A stretch of DNA of 64,000 nucleotides from Rhodospirillales bacterium URHD0017 (GTDB lineage Bacteria > Pseudomonadota > Alphaproteobacteria > Reyranellales > Reyranellaceae): positions 124,001 to 188,000 of the forward strand of contig FODP01000002.1 of the NCBI GenBank assembly GCA_900110395.1, read 5' to 3'. Positions 29,306-37,841 of this stretch are shown here, one piece after another. Each line of letters begins with the position of its first letter. The stretch's first letter is position 1. The position numbers and the translations under genes were made by a program. The notes under the pieces were generated by a model that did not search any database, was not told where the DNA came from, and saw nothing but the letters and a program-made list of their open reading frames with translations.

Positions 29306-29857
29306 ATGAGCAAGGCCTTCACCAAGGAAAGCGACGGCGACGACGAGGACGATCTGCCCGACGAGATCGTTGGCCTGCCCGCCGGCGCCAAGAACTACAT
29401 GACCCCGCAGGGCTTCGAGCGCATGCGCGAGGAGCTGACGACGCTGATGCGCAAGGAGCGGCCCGAGGTCGTGCAGGTCGTGTCGTGGGCCGCCGCCAAC
29501 GGCGATCGCTCGGAGAACGGCGACTACCTCTACGGCAAGAAGCGGCTGCGCGAGATCGACCGGCGCATCCGCTTCCTCTCCAAGCGGCTCGAGCGCTCGG
29601 AGGTCGTCGACCCGGCCAAGCGGCCCAAGACCGACCAGGTGTTCTTCGGCGCCACCGTCACCTGCGCCAACGACAAGGGCGAGGAACGCACGGTCAAGAT
29701 CGTCGGCGTCGACGAGGTCGACCTCTCGAAGGGCCATGTCAGCTGGATCTCGCCCATCGCCCGCGCCGTCCTGCGCGCGCACGAAGGCGACGTCGTGAAG
29801 ATGCGCACGCCGGCCGGCGAGGAAGAGATCGAGATCGTGAAGGTCGAGTACGTCTGA
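29306..29857 (+). CDS. greB: Transcription elongation factor GreB
   Basis: The 183-residue Gre factor has an acidic N-terminal extension (KESDGDDEDDLPDE), then a coiled-coil domain with MTPQGFERMREEL. The tip ANGDRSENGDY holds the acidic residues that stimulate RNA cleavage in stalled RNA polymerase. The C-terminal FKBP-like domain has VTCANDKGEE and DLSKGHVSWISPIA, the GreB-type pattern. Monocistronic, divergent from ureD. Confidence 0.92.
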   Translation: MSKAFTKESDGDDEDDLPDEIVGLPAGAKNYMTPQGFERMREELTTLMRKERPEVVQVVSWAAANGDRSENGDYLYGKKRLREIDRRIRFLSKRLERSEVVDPAKRPKTDQVFFGATVTCANDKGEERTVKIVGVDEVDLSKGHVSWISPIARAVLRAHEGDVVKMRTPAGEEEIEIVKVEYV

Positions 29858-29969
29858 GCGGTCGACTGCACTGCCAGCAGAAATCGGACTTTCCGGCATT
29901 CCCGGTATTTCCGGCAGAGAGCGTGGTGTTGCCTCCTGCAAAGACCTACAAGCCATGGACATCCCGCGT

Positions 29970-30906
29970 CTAACGCGGCTTCGCCCGATCGAGGATCTCC
30001 TTCTGATATCCCTCCCACGTCTGCCTGTTGATGATGTCTCGCAGCTTCTCCGGCGCTTGCTTCGACTGCAACAGGCCGAGGCCTTCGCCTTCCGTGACGA
30101 GCCTGTACGAGCCGTCATTTGACTTGACGATGGAGTGAACGACGTAGCCCGGGAAAAGAACGTGGCCAGGTTCGGTCACGTTGACGACGACCGTATTGCC
30201 GTGCTGGTCCTCCGTGACATGGGATTTGACCGGTCCCAGCGGCAATCCGTGCATGCCGGTTGCCGCCTTCACGGCCTCCGCGATCGAATGATAAAGCTGC
30301 GGCGTCGCCTCGTTCGCCGTTCCCTCCCGCGTTGCCGGGCTGTTGAGATCGCCTGGACCAAAAGTCGGTTGCTCGATCGCCTGTCGCATTACCTCCTTTG
30401 GATTGTAGAAGGGCGCCGACTCATAGCGGTACTGGTGATGGCTGCCGCTGTCCGGCCCGATGGTCGCCGGGAATCCCTTCGGCGCCGGCAAAGGGACCGA
30501 AAGACGTCCCGCCCGGGGTCGTGCAGCCGAACTCACCGCCCGTCGACTCGCATCTGACCGGCGTCACCATACGCGGCGTCGAAGGATCGAAAAGCAGATT
30601 GCTGGCCTGGGGTTGATCGGGCCCGCGCCCGGCGGTGGCGGCGCTCGGGAAAGGAGACTGTCCGTCGTCCGCCGGCAGCTCGGGGCCGCCGATGTCGGCT
30701 CCCTTGGCGAAGGCCAGGTACGGCGGTGGCCAGGCAGCCAGGGGCTGCGGTTCGAGGATGTCGAATGGATTGTCATTGGGCTTCGCTGCGGTCATCGGTG
30801 CTTTGCCGATCGTGCCGTCCGCGTTGAGGCGAAACCCGGGCACTTCTTCCTCCGGTTCCCGGACGTCGAAGCCGGGTACACGCAGATTTGGCCGAACGTT
30901 GAACAT
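29970..30906 (-). pseudogene. Conserved hypothetical protein with internal frameshift
   Basis: Two overlapping frames make one protein. The first (from ATG 30906, MFNVRPNLRVPGFDV) has a Pro/Gly-rich low-complexity region. The second (to 29970) has SAPFYNPKEVMRQAI and VVVNVTEPGHVLFPGYV. Removing one base from the AAA run at 30500-30502 (TTT in the coding strand) joins them as ...TSSVPLPAPKGFPATIGP, about 311 residues. GGGAG precedes the ATG. No known domain is recognised. It is either a true pseudogene or an assembly homopolymer error. Confidence 0.65.
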
Positions 30907-31016
30907 GGGCGCTCCCTGAAGTGAAGGCGAGCGGCCAGGGTACAAGGGATGCTCTGTCGTGTCAATAACTATAGTATATTATAATTACCATAGTAATATA
31001 CTGCGGGCTGCCAGGG

Positions 31017-31373
31017 TCACTTTGGCTTCTGAACCTGCTTGGTCTCGGCGATCATGGCCTGGATATCCGCCACCGACAGCGCGCCGAGCTCGTCCATGGC
31101 GGCGTTCGTTGCCTGCCGATCGCCTTTGCCGCGACCATCGATGTTGTAACCTGCGGTCGATGGAGCGATCTTGATGAAACAGGGGTAGGCCGGACTGTCG
31201 TCCACGGCCATGAGAATCACGGTGCGGCCATCGGTGCAGCTGTTAACCACCCATTTCGAGCCGCCAAAGGTCTTGACGACGGGACCGACCCTGCAATCCA
31301 TCGGCTCGGTCTGCGCGCCGGCCGGCAGCGGCAGGCAGATCAAGATTGCAACCAACAGTATATGTAGGCGCAT
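31017..31373 (-). CDS. Small secreted protein of unknown function
   Basis: The 118-residue protein has a clear signal peptide (MRLHILLVAILICLPLPAGAQ). The mature part contains three cysteines (MDCRVG, NSCTDG, YPCFIK) and a C-terminal helix ADIQAMIAETKQVQKPK. AGGAG precedes the ATG. It is likely periplasmic. I do not recognise the family. An AT-rich spacer follows it before the next gene on the same strand. Confidence 0.7.
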   Translation of the reverse strand: MRLHILLVAILICLPLPAGAQTEPMDCRVGPVVKTFGGSKWVVNSCTDGRTVILMAVDDSPAYPCFIKIAPSTAGYNIDGRGKGDRQATNAAMDELGALSVADIQAMIAETKQVQKPK

Positions 31374-31775
31374 CAGACACTCCTCGTCCTGCTGAGTCTA
31401 CAGATCGCGCATCCTCCAGGCGCCGTCAATTGAGGAATGTTGTACCGGAAAACACCGGAGCCATCTCAGCTGCCACGAGGATACGAGCGGCGGCGAGCAT
31501 GGTCAATAACTTCAGTGCACTAAAACATGACAGCACTGACAGCAGGCACCACGAGCCCGCTCAACTCGGGAACGCGTCGTGTTGCGGCAGGTCGTCGGTG
31601 ATGGTGAACCACGGCGCCTTGGAGCCGACGAAGATGTGCCGGGTGGGACGGCTCGCCAAGGCGGGCTTGCTCGCCAAGCCAACGCCGCTTAGCATCGAAC
31701 TGGCAGCGACCGCCTCGCAATAGTCGACAAGGAGTGGGACGTCTTCCCGGACGCGAGGAGCAAGGAGATCAGGCC
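31374..31775. other. Intergenic region with a gene-tail remnant
   Basis: This 402-bp stretch holds the GFA remnant (listed separately) at its centre. The part from 31374 to 31560 shows no gene with a credible ribosome site. It probably contains the divergent promoters of the secreted protein and the metallopeptidase, which cannot be fixed. Confidence 0.6.
31561..31652 (-). pseudogene. Duplicated 3' tail of a GFA-family gene
   Basis: The minus strand reads RPTRHIFVGSKAPWFTITD and DLPQHDAFPS to a stop, nearly the same as the end of the intact GFA gene at 39616. Bases 31584-31643 are identical to 39636-39695 over 60 nt. The zinc-binding part is absent, so this is a dead fragment. Confidence 0.85.
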
Positions 31776-32678
31776 ATGGCCCTCCTGTCGAGCTTCTGGA
31801 GCGCAAATCAGCGATTGCAAAAAGCCGTGAAAAACAGCCCGGGCATGCATGCCTTTGAACCCGACCACGCTGCCGTAAAACTGCTCCAGCAAGCCCTGGC
31901 GGACACCGGGATCCTGCCTTCGATCAAAGTCGATGGCATCTACGGCCAACAGACTGCCGGCGCGGTCAGTGCAGTGGAAGCCCGGTTCAATCTCGGTCGG
32001 GACGGTGGGGTTGCGGGCCAGCAAGTGCTGGGAGTTCTCGACATCCTGTTGCAAGGCGGCAGGTTGGCCGCCGAACTCGCTGTGCTCGACCTTCCGCTTG
32101 CCCGCACCAAGGTGGGGGCCGCCACTGCGGCACTCACCTCGTTTGCAAAGAGCCGCGCCAGTGGGGCAGCTCTCTCGTCGGTGACGGTTGCAGCATTGCG
32201 GGTGCATTTCCGGTTGAGCATCGCTGCGCCGACCATCGGCATCACGCGGCAGCTCACGGACGCGGACGTGACGTTGATCCTGGGAACGTTCAATCAGGTG
32301 AATGGATTGCTGCTGGCCCCGGCCAATCGCATGCGTTCAGGGGTGCCTGTGAATGGCTTGGCGACACCTGCCGAGTCCCCACTCAACGGTCCGATAACGT
32401 TCGGTCCCGGATACAGCGACGTGGATTCGCACTTCACGACCCGTACCGGGAACAATTCCAGAGCGGCGATGGTGATGCACGAATCGGTACACGTATTCGA
32501 TGCCCAGTCCGGCGCCGTCAACATCCACATCGCCGAGTCATCTCCCGCCTACGACCTTCAGAGTGCCGACCTGTCGCTCCACAATCCGAGTTCGTATGCG
32601 GCGTTCGCAGCGCATATCGCCCTGGGCCGCGATCCCAATCCCCGTTTTGGCGGGGCGCCCCCGGGGGACGCGCTTTAG
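31776..32678 (+). CDS. Putative zinc metallopeptidase with peptidoglycan-binding-like domain
   Basis: The 300-residue protein has no signal peptide. Residues 30-92 resemble a peptidoglycan-binding domain (AVKLLQQALADTG, VDGIYGQQTAGAV). The C-terminal domain has MVMHESVHVFD with HExxH at 235-239, followed by ESSPAYD (254-260) and HNPSSYAAFAAHI (269-281). This spacing recalls aspzincin (M35) and lysine-specific endopeptidases, whose last motif is NADSYxxF. ATG 31776 follows AAGGAGAT, so the in-frame start at 31734 is unlikely. Function is inferred only; a toxin or wall hydrolase is possible. Confidence 0.65.
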   Translation: MALLSSFWSANQRLQKAVKNSPGMHAFEPDHAAVKLLQQALADTGILPSIKVDGIYGQQTAGAVSAVEARFNLGRDGGVAGQQVLGVLDILLQGGRLAAELAVLDLPLARTKVGAATAALTSFAKSRASGAALSSVTVAALRVHFRLSIAAPTIGITRQLTDADVTLILGTFNQVNGLLLAPANRMRSGVPVNGLATPAESPLNGPITFGPGYSDVDSHFTTRTGNNSRAAMVMHESVHVFDAQSGAVNIHIAESSPAYDLQSADLSLHNPSSYAAFAAHIALGRDPNPRFGGAPPGDAL

Positions 32679-32722
32679 GCTCGAAGCTGCTCACAGCAGA
32701 GGCGGCACCTTCCAGCGCATCC

Positions 32723-32896
32723 TCAGTCCTTCAGCTTGCCCGGCTCCTTCAAGGGTACGTCATCGTCGAGCAGGATGCGCTCGGCCGCGCCATCGAGGTC
32801 CTCGTACTGCCCATTGCGCAGCGACCACAGGAAGACCAGCAGGCCGGCCACGCCGAGCACCAGGGCGATCGGGATCAGGTAGTAGAAATCCCTCAT
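32723..32896 (-). CDS. ccoS: cbb3 oxidase assembly protein CcoS
   Basis: The 57-residue CcoS has one membrane helix (FYYLIPIALVLGVAGLLVFLWSLRNGQYEDLDG) and the WSLRNGQYEDL motif that defines the family, followed by RILLDD. It is needed to insert heme and copper into CcoN. The ATG overlaps the ccoI stop as ATGA. Last gene of the cluster. Confidence 0.95.
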   Translation of the reverse strand: MRDFYYLIPIALVLGVAGLLVFLWSLRNGQYEDLDGAAERILLDDDVPLKEPGKLKD

Positions 32897-35127
32897 CTCC
32901 CCGCCCCCACGGCCGGCCGCAACGCGGCAAGGTCGTCGTGGCCTGACGGCGTCGCACGATCGCCGCGCTTCGGGCGCCAGCCCAGTCGCAGCGCGTTGGC
33001 GACGACCATGATGGACGACGCCGACATGGCGATGGCGGCGACGAGCGGCGTCACCTGGCCGAGCACGGCGATCGGCACAGCCAGCACATTGTAGGCGACG
33101 GCCAGCAGCAGGTTCTGGCGAACCAGGCCCCTTGCCTCGCGCGCGATCTCGATCGCCTGCGGCACCGCGCGGAGGTCGTCGCGCAGGAAGACGATATCGG
33201 CGGCGTTGCGCCCGATGTCGGCCGCCGATGCCGGCGCCATGGAAACGTGGGCGGCGGCGAGAGCCGGCGTGTCGTTGAGGCCGTCTCCCACCATCAGGAC
33301 CTTGCGGCCCGTTGCGGCAAGCACTGCAATGCGGGCGACCTTTGCCGCCGGCGGCACGCCGGCGAGGCACGGCACATCGAGCGACGAGGCGACGCGATGC
33401 ACCGGCTCGCGATGATCGCCGGAGACGATCTCGACGGGCATGCCCTTTGCCTTCAGCGCCGCGATGGCCTCTTCCGCGCCGGCCCGCAGCCCGTCCGCGA
33501 AGGAGAAGCGGCACAGCAGCCGCCCCTCCTCGGACAGCACGACGCCCGGGCGACCGTCCTCCGCCGTAGGGAGCGCCCATTCCGCGCGACCGAGGCGATA
33601 GACCTTGTCGCCGGCCCGCGCCTTAAGGCCGGCGCCCGGCTGTTCGCTGATGTCGGCCAGCGCGACGGCCGGCGACTGGCGACGCAGCCCTTCGGCGGCG
33701 ATGGCCCGCGAATAAGGATGACGCGAACGCGACGCCATTGCAGCGGCCACGGCCAGGCTGCCGGGAGCGATGCCGTCGGCGTCGACCAGCTGCGGCACGC
33801 CACCGGTGAGGGTGCCGGTCTTATCGAACACGACGTGGTCGGCCTCGGCCAGCCGCTCCAAGGCGCCGCCGTCCTTGACCATGATGCCGCTCTCGAACAG
33901 GCGGCGCGCCGCGACCACCTGGACCATCGGCACGGCAAGGCCAAGCGCGCAGGGACAGGTGATGATGAGGACGGCGATGGCCACCGTGATGGCACGGTGC
34001 GCGTCGCCCGTCAGGATCATCCAGCCGACGAAGGTCGCGAAGGCGGTGACATGGATCGCCGGTGCATAGAAACGGGCAGCACGATCGGCGATGCGGCGGT
34101 AGGCCGTACGCCCGGCCTCGGCCGTTTCCATCATGCGTGTCATCTCGGCCAGGAAGGAGTCCCGGGCCGCGGCGGTCGCCTCGACGGTGAGCGGACCGCC
34201 GAGATTGAGGACGCCCGCCTGCAGCCGGTCGCCGGCCACCACCGGCCGCGGCACGCTCTCCCCCGAGACCAACGAGCCGTCGATCTCGGATCGCCCATCA
34301 ACGATGCGCCCGTCGACCGGCACGCGATCGCCGGCAGCCAGCAGCACCGCCATGCCCGGCCGGATCTCCTCCACCGGCAGGTAGCGCTGCGATCCGTCGG
34401 CCTGCAGCACGGACGCGCCGCGCGGCGCCAGCCGCGCCAATCCCTCGACGGCCGTGCGCGCCCGCTCGCGCATCACGTGGTCGAGCGTGCGGCCGATCAG
34501 CAGGAAGAACAGCAGCGAGGTCGCGGCGTCGAAATAGGCATGCGGGCCGTGATGGATGGTCTCGTAGAGACTCATGCCGAAGGCCAGCAGCACGCCGATC
34601 GAGATCGGCACGTCCATGTTGGTGCGGCCACGCCGCAGCGCCTGCCAGGCCGAAGCGAAGAAGACGCGGCCGGAATAGGCCAGGCACGGCAGGGCGATCG
34701 CCGCCGACAGCCAATGGAAGAGATCGCGCGATTCGGCATCGGCGCCGGACCACACGGCGACCGACAGCATCATGATGTTGCCCGCGGCGAAGCCCGCGAC
34801 GGCCAGCGCCCGCACCAGCCTGCCGAGCGTGCCGTCCGTCGCCTCGCTGGCGGCATCGTGGAGATGGGACTCGAAGCCCGCGTCGTCCAAAGCCTCGGCC
34901 AGGGCCGGCGGCTTGTCGCCATGCCACGCGACGCTGACGCGCCTGGTCGAAAGATTGGCGCGCGCCCGTTCGACGGCCGGCAGGCCGGACAACACACGCT
35001 CGACCCGCGCGATGCAGGCGCCGCAATGCATGCCGGGCACGCTGAGCTCGATCTGCCGCAGGCCGGGCGCGACCTCGCGGCTCGCCAGCAGGAGCTCCTC
35101 GCTAGTGACGGATTGCTCGGTAGGCAT
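32893..35127 (-). CDS. ccoI: Copper-transporting P1B-type ATPase CcoI/FixI
   Basis: The 744-residue ATPase exports Cu(I) for cbb3 oxidase assembly. An N-terminal metal-binding domain has GMHCGACIARVE (CxxC). Eight membrane helices include the CPCALGLAVP motif. DKTGTLTGG is the phosphorylation site and GDGLNDTPALAAAHVS the hinge. CcoI-type features (rather than CopA) are HVSMAPASAADIGRNAAD and location next to ccoS. Its first 26 bp overlap the end of the DUF2189 gene. Confidence 0.94.
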   Translation of the reverse strand: MPTEQSVTSEELLLASREVAPGLRQIELSVPGMHCGACIARVERVLSGLPAVERARANLSTRRVSVAWHGDKPPALAEALDDAGFESHLHDAASEATDGTLGRLVRALAVAGFAAGNIMMLSVAVWSGADAESRDLFHWLSAAIALPCLAYSGRVFFASAWQALRRGRTNMDVPISIGVLLAFGMSLYETIHHGPHAYFDAATSLLFFLLIGRTLDHVMRERARTAVEGLARLAPRGASVLQADGSQRYLPVEEIRPGMAVLLAAGDRVPVDGRIVDGRSEIDGSLVSGESVPRPVVAGDRLQAGVLNLGGPLTVEATAAARDSFLAEMTRMMETAEAGRTAYRRIADRAARFYAPAIHVTAFATFVGWMILTGDAHRAITVAIAVLIITCPCALGLAVPMVQVVAARRLFESGIMVKDGGALERLAEADHVVFDKTGTLTGGVPQLVDADGIAPGSLAVAAAMASRSRHPYSRAIAAEGLRRQSPAVALADISEQPGAGLKARAGDKVYRLGRAEWALPTAEDGRPGVVLSEEGRLLCRFSFADGLRAGAEEAIAALKAKGMPVEIVSGDHREPVHRVASSLDVPCLAGVPPAAKVARIAVLAATGRKVLMVGDGLNDTPALAAAHVSMAPASAADIGRNAADIVFLRDDLRAVPQAIEIAREARGLVRQNLLLAVAYNVLAVPIAVLGQVTPLVAAIAMSASSIMVVANALRLGWRPKRGDRATPSGHDDLAALRPAVGAGR

Positions 35128-35890
35128 GCCACGTCCCGTGGCCCAGCAGGGGGAAGACGACGATCAGGCCCAGCAGGCCGGTGGCGAGGCTGAGCAGGAA
35201 GAGCACCAGCACGATCAGGCCCCAGGCCAGCACGACCGGCAGGTTGTTCCAGACCAGCGACATGCTGTTGCCCATGGCCGTCAGCGCATCGACCTTCTCG
35301 TCCAGGAGCCTCGGCACGGCGAAGACGCTGACGGCGAAGGAGAAGGCCGCGAACAGGGCACCGACCACGGAGCCCACGATCAGCAGCGCCCAGCCGACCG
35401 GCGTGGCGAACAGGACCGCCGCGACATGCTGCAGGCCGGGGAACGGCAGCAGGCCGAAGAACAGCGCGTAGATGATGACCGCGGCGCGCATCCACAGCAG
35501 CATCAGCAGGCAGAGCAGCACGCCGGTGAACCAGAGCTGGCCGGCCGACACGGCACGCACGACGATCATGTCGGCCAGGCTCACGGGTTCCCGGGCCGCG
35601 ATGCGCCGGCTCTTCTCGTAGAGGCCGATCGCCAGGATCGGGCCCACGACCATGAATCCCGCGAAGGCCGGGAACAGGATGTAGTCCCAGCCGAAGATGA
35701 ACAGGCCCGCGACGATCGCCGCCGACACGATGAACACGCCCAGGCCGTAGAGCAGGCTGGGCCCGGGGTCGGTCACCAGGTCGCGCCAGCCCGCGGCCAG
35801 CCAGTTCAACGCCATCGACGGCGGATAGTGGCGCCGGAGGCCGCTGTCGGGTCGGATCGGCGGGACGACCGCGGGAATCGACGAGCTCAT
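35102..35890 (-). CDS. DUF2189 membrane protein in the cbb3 cluster
   Basis: The 262-residue protein has about six membrane helices. WLAAGWRDLVTDPGPSLLYG and the C-terminal LLGLIVVFPLLGHGTWHAYRAI match DUF2189, a family often found near oxidase genes. It starts by ATGA overlap with the small protein before it and overlaps ccoI by 26 bp. It occupies the place where ccoG and ccoH normally lie. Function unknown. Confidence 0.87.
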   Translation of the reverse strand: MSSSIPAVVPPIRPDSGLRRHYPPSMALNWLAAGWRDLVTDPGPSLLYGLGVFIVSAAIVAGLFIFGWDYILFPAFAGFMVVGPILAIGLYEKSRRIAAREPVSLADMIVVRAVSAGQLWFTGVLLCLLMLLWMRAAVIIYALFFGLLPFPGLQHVAAVLFATPVGWALLIVGSVVGALFAAFSFAVSVFAVPRLLDEKVDALTAMGNSMSLVWNNLPVVLAWGLIVLVLFLLSLATGLLGLIVVFPLLGHGTWHAYRAIRH

Positions 35891-36078
35891 GAGCGCGCTC
35901 CCGGCGAACAGGCCGACTTGGCGGCGCGGAACGATCCGTTTTCGGCATTTCCCTGCCGAACGTGGTCGACGCAATCGGGCTGCGACGTCACCGCCACGTA
36001 AACCAGATGCGCATTGGCGCCGACCAGCAGCAGCAGGGCCGCCAGCACCGAGAGGCCGACCACGGTGCGCGCCCTCAT
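35887..36078 (-). CDS. Small single-helix membrane protein in the cbb3 cluster
   Basis: The 63-residue protein has one N-terminal membrane helix (VVGLSVLAALLLLVGANAHLVYVAV). The short periplasmic tail has two cysteines (QPDCVDH and KSACSPG) and FRAAKSAC. ATGA overlaps tie it to ccoP before and the DUF2189 gene after. A small CcoH-like or copper-handling role is possible, but no standard family is recognised. Confidence 0.75.
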   Translation of the reverse strand: MRARTVVGLSVLAALLLLVGANAHLVYVAVTSQPDCVDHVRQGNAENGSFRAAKSACSPGARS

Positions 36079-36944
36079 GGCCGCTGCTTCCCGAGGTCGA
36101 CGACGTAGAGGGTGAGGATCTTGAGGTCGAGCGGCGAGAGCCGCCCTTCCCAGCTCGGCATCTGCCCCTGCAGGCCGCCCCACACGAAGTCGTAGATCGA
36201 GGCCTCCTCGCCGCCGCCACGGATCCAGATCTGGTCGCTGAGGTTGGGCGCGCCGACGTCGGTCTTGCCCTTGCCGTCGGGGCCGTGACAGACGGCACAG
36301 TTCGCCGTGAAGGCGGTCTTGCCGGCCTCGACGTTGCCGACCGACGCCTTGGCGCCTGACAGGCTCATCACATAGGCGACGACGTTCTCGATGTCGGGCC
36401 GCTCCAGCACGTGATCGCGGCCGAAGGCCGGCATCTGCGACACGCGGCTCTTGGGGTTGGCCGAGTTGATGCCGACCTGGATGGTCTCGGCGATGGCCTC
36501 GGGCGAGTTGCCCCACAGGAACGACGAGCCTGTGAGGTTGGGGAAGCCGCGGCCGCCCTTGGCTTCACGGCCGTGGCAGACCGAGCAGTTGTCGCCGAAC
36601 AGGGTGCGTCCGGTCTCGCGCACGGCGGCCATCAGGCGCGGATCGCGTTCGACCTCGGCGTAGCTTTTGGCCATGACCTCGCCGGTCCAGCCGGCGCGTT
36701 CGGCCGTCGCTTCCTTCACCGCAGCCGTAACGGCGGCGCGGTCGTCGGCGCCCAGCAGGCCCTTGGTGAAGGTGGAGCCCAGCGGGAAGGCCGGCATCAG
36801 CAGCCAATAGCCCAGTGCGAACAGGGCGGTGACGATCAGGAAGAACCACACCGGCTTCGGAACGGGCGTGTTCAGCTCGGTGATGCCGTTCCATTCGTGG
36901 CCGGTCGTCATCCAGCCGGTCTCTGGGTCACGCTCCGGCTTCAT
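36075..36944 (-). CDS. ccoP: cbb3 oxidase diheme cytochrome c subunit CcoP
   Basis: The 289-residue subunit has an N-terminal cytoplasmic segment with HEWNGITELNTPVPKPW-like motif, one or two membrane helices, then two heme c domains with CSVCHG and CAVCHG. Met ligands sit in VSQMPAFG and GQMPSWEG. It passes electrons to CcoO. Start overlaps the ccoQ stop. Confidence 0.97.
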   Translation of the reverse strand: MKPERDPETGWMTTGHEWNGITELNTPVPKPVWFFLIVTALFALGYWLLMPAFPLGSTFTKGLLGADDRAAVTAAVKEATAERAGWTGEVMAKSYAEVERDPRLMAAVRETGRTLFGDNCSVCHGREAKGGRGFPNLTGSSFLWGNSPEAIAETIQVGINSANPKSRVSQMPAFGRDHVLERPDIENVVAYVMSLSGAKASVGNVEAGKTAFTANCAVCHGPDGKGKTDVGAPNLSDQIWIRGGGEEASIYDFVWGGLQGQMPSWEGRLSPLDLKILTLYVVDLGKQRP

Positions 36945-37105
36945 GGCAGCGGCCTGTCGTCGTCCTGCAGGATCGCGGCGGCGGCCCGATCGTAGCGCTT
37001 CTTGTTCGACGGCCAGTAGACCCAGGCCACGATGACGATCGAGAGCGCGACCAGGTAGAACAGGCCCGCCGACTTGGCCAACCAGACGAGATTGTCGTGC
37101 AACAT
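36941..37105 (-). CDS. ccoQ: cbb3 oxidase subunit CcoQ
   Basis: The 54-residue protein has one membrane helix (LFYLVALSIVIVAWVYWPSNKKRYD) and the WPSNKKRYDRAA motif of CcoQ, which stabilises the CcoP-core interaction. It overlaps ccoP by 4 bp and begins 2 bp after ccoO. The ORF is hidden in a longer antisense-like frame. Confidence 0.95.
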   Translation of the reverse strand: MLHDNLVWLAKSAGLFYLVALSIVIVAWVYWPSNKKRYDRAAAAILQDDDRPLP

Positions 37106-37107
37106 GG

Positions 37108-37836
37108 CTACTGTCCCGTCGCGACGGTCTTGTGGGCGGCGTCGGTGAGATGGCCGAGGATCTGCAGATAGGCGACCAGCGCGTCCATTTCCGTGAGCAC
37201 GCCCGGCGCGCCGTCGAAGGGGCGCACGTTGGTCGCCTCGCCGTAGCGCTTGCCCACACCCTCGGCGAGCGGGCTGTCGGGCGCCGCCTGGCCGTAGGCG
37301 TCGGCGCGCGCGTTGGCGATCATGTCGTCGGTGTAGGGCACGCCTACCGCGCGCATGGCCCTGAGGTGGTTGGAGAGATCGTCGGTGCGCAGCGGGTTGC
37401 GGCCAAGGCGCGCGTAGGACGGCATGACCGACTGCGGCACCAGCGCCCGCGGGTCGTTGAGGTGCTGCACCTGCCATTCGTCGGAGTACTTGCCGCCGAC
37501 GCGCGCAAGGTCGGGGCCGGTGCGCTTGGAACCCCACAGCATGGGATGGTCGTACTTGGATTCGACGGCCAGCGAATACGGGCCGTAGCGCTCGACCTCG
37601 TCGCGCAGGGTGCGGATCATCTGCGAATGGCAGGCGTAGCAGCCCTCGCGGACGTAGATGTTGCGGCCGGCGAGCTCGAGCGGCGTGTAGACCCGCATGT
37701 CGGGCGCGTCCTCGATGGTCTGGTGGATGGTGAACAAGGGCGCGATCTCGACGGCGCCGCCGATGCTGGCGACCAGGACGATGGCGAGCGCAAACCCGAT
37801 CGCCTTGCGTTCCAGCCAGTAGTGGAACCTGAACAT
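37108..37836 (-). CDS. ccoO: cbb3 oxidase monoheme cytochrome c subunit CcoO
   Basis: The 242-residue FixO subunit has an N-terminal membrane anchor (FALAIVLVASIGGAVEIAPLF), a heme c site CYACHSQM and the axial Met in QSVMPSYARL. ATG 37836 has GGAG eight bases upstream; the in-frame GTG at 37845 overlaps ccoN but is too close to it. Accepts electrons from CcoP and passes them to CcoN. Confidence 0.96.
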   Translation of the reverse strand: MFRFHYWLERKAIGFALAIVLVASIGGAVEIAPLFTIHQTIEDAPDMRVYTPLELAGRNIYVREGCYACHSQMIRTLRDEVERYGPYSLAVESKYDHPMLWGSKRTGPDLARVGGKYSDEWQVQHLNDPRALVPQSVMPSYARLGRNPLRTDDLSNHLRAMRAVGVPYTDDMIANARADAYGQAAPDSPLAEGVGKRYGEATNVRPFDGAPGVLTEMDALVAYLQILGHLTDAAHKTVATGQ

Positions 37837-37841
37837 GCCGG

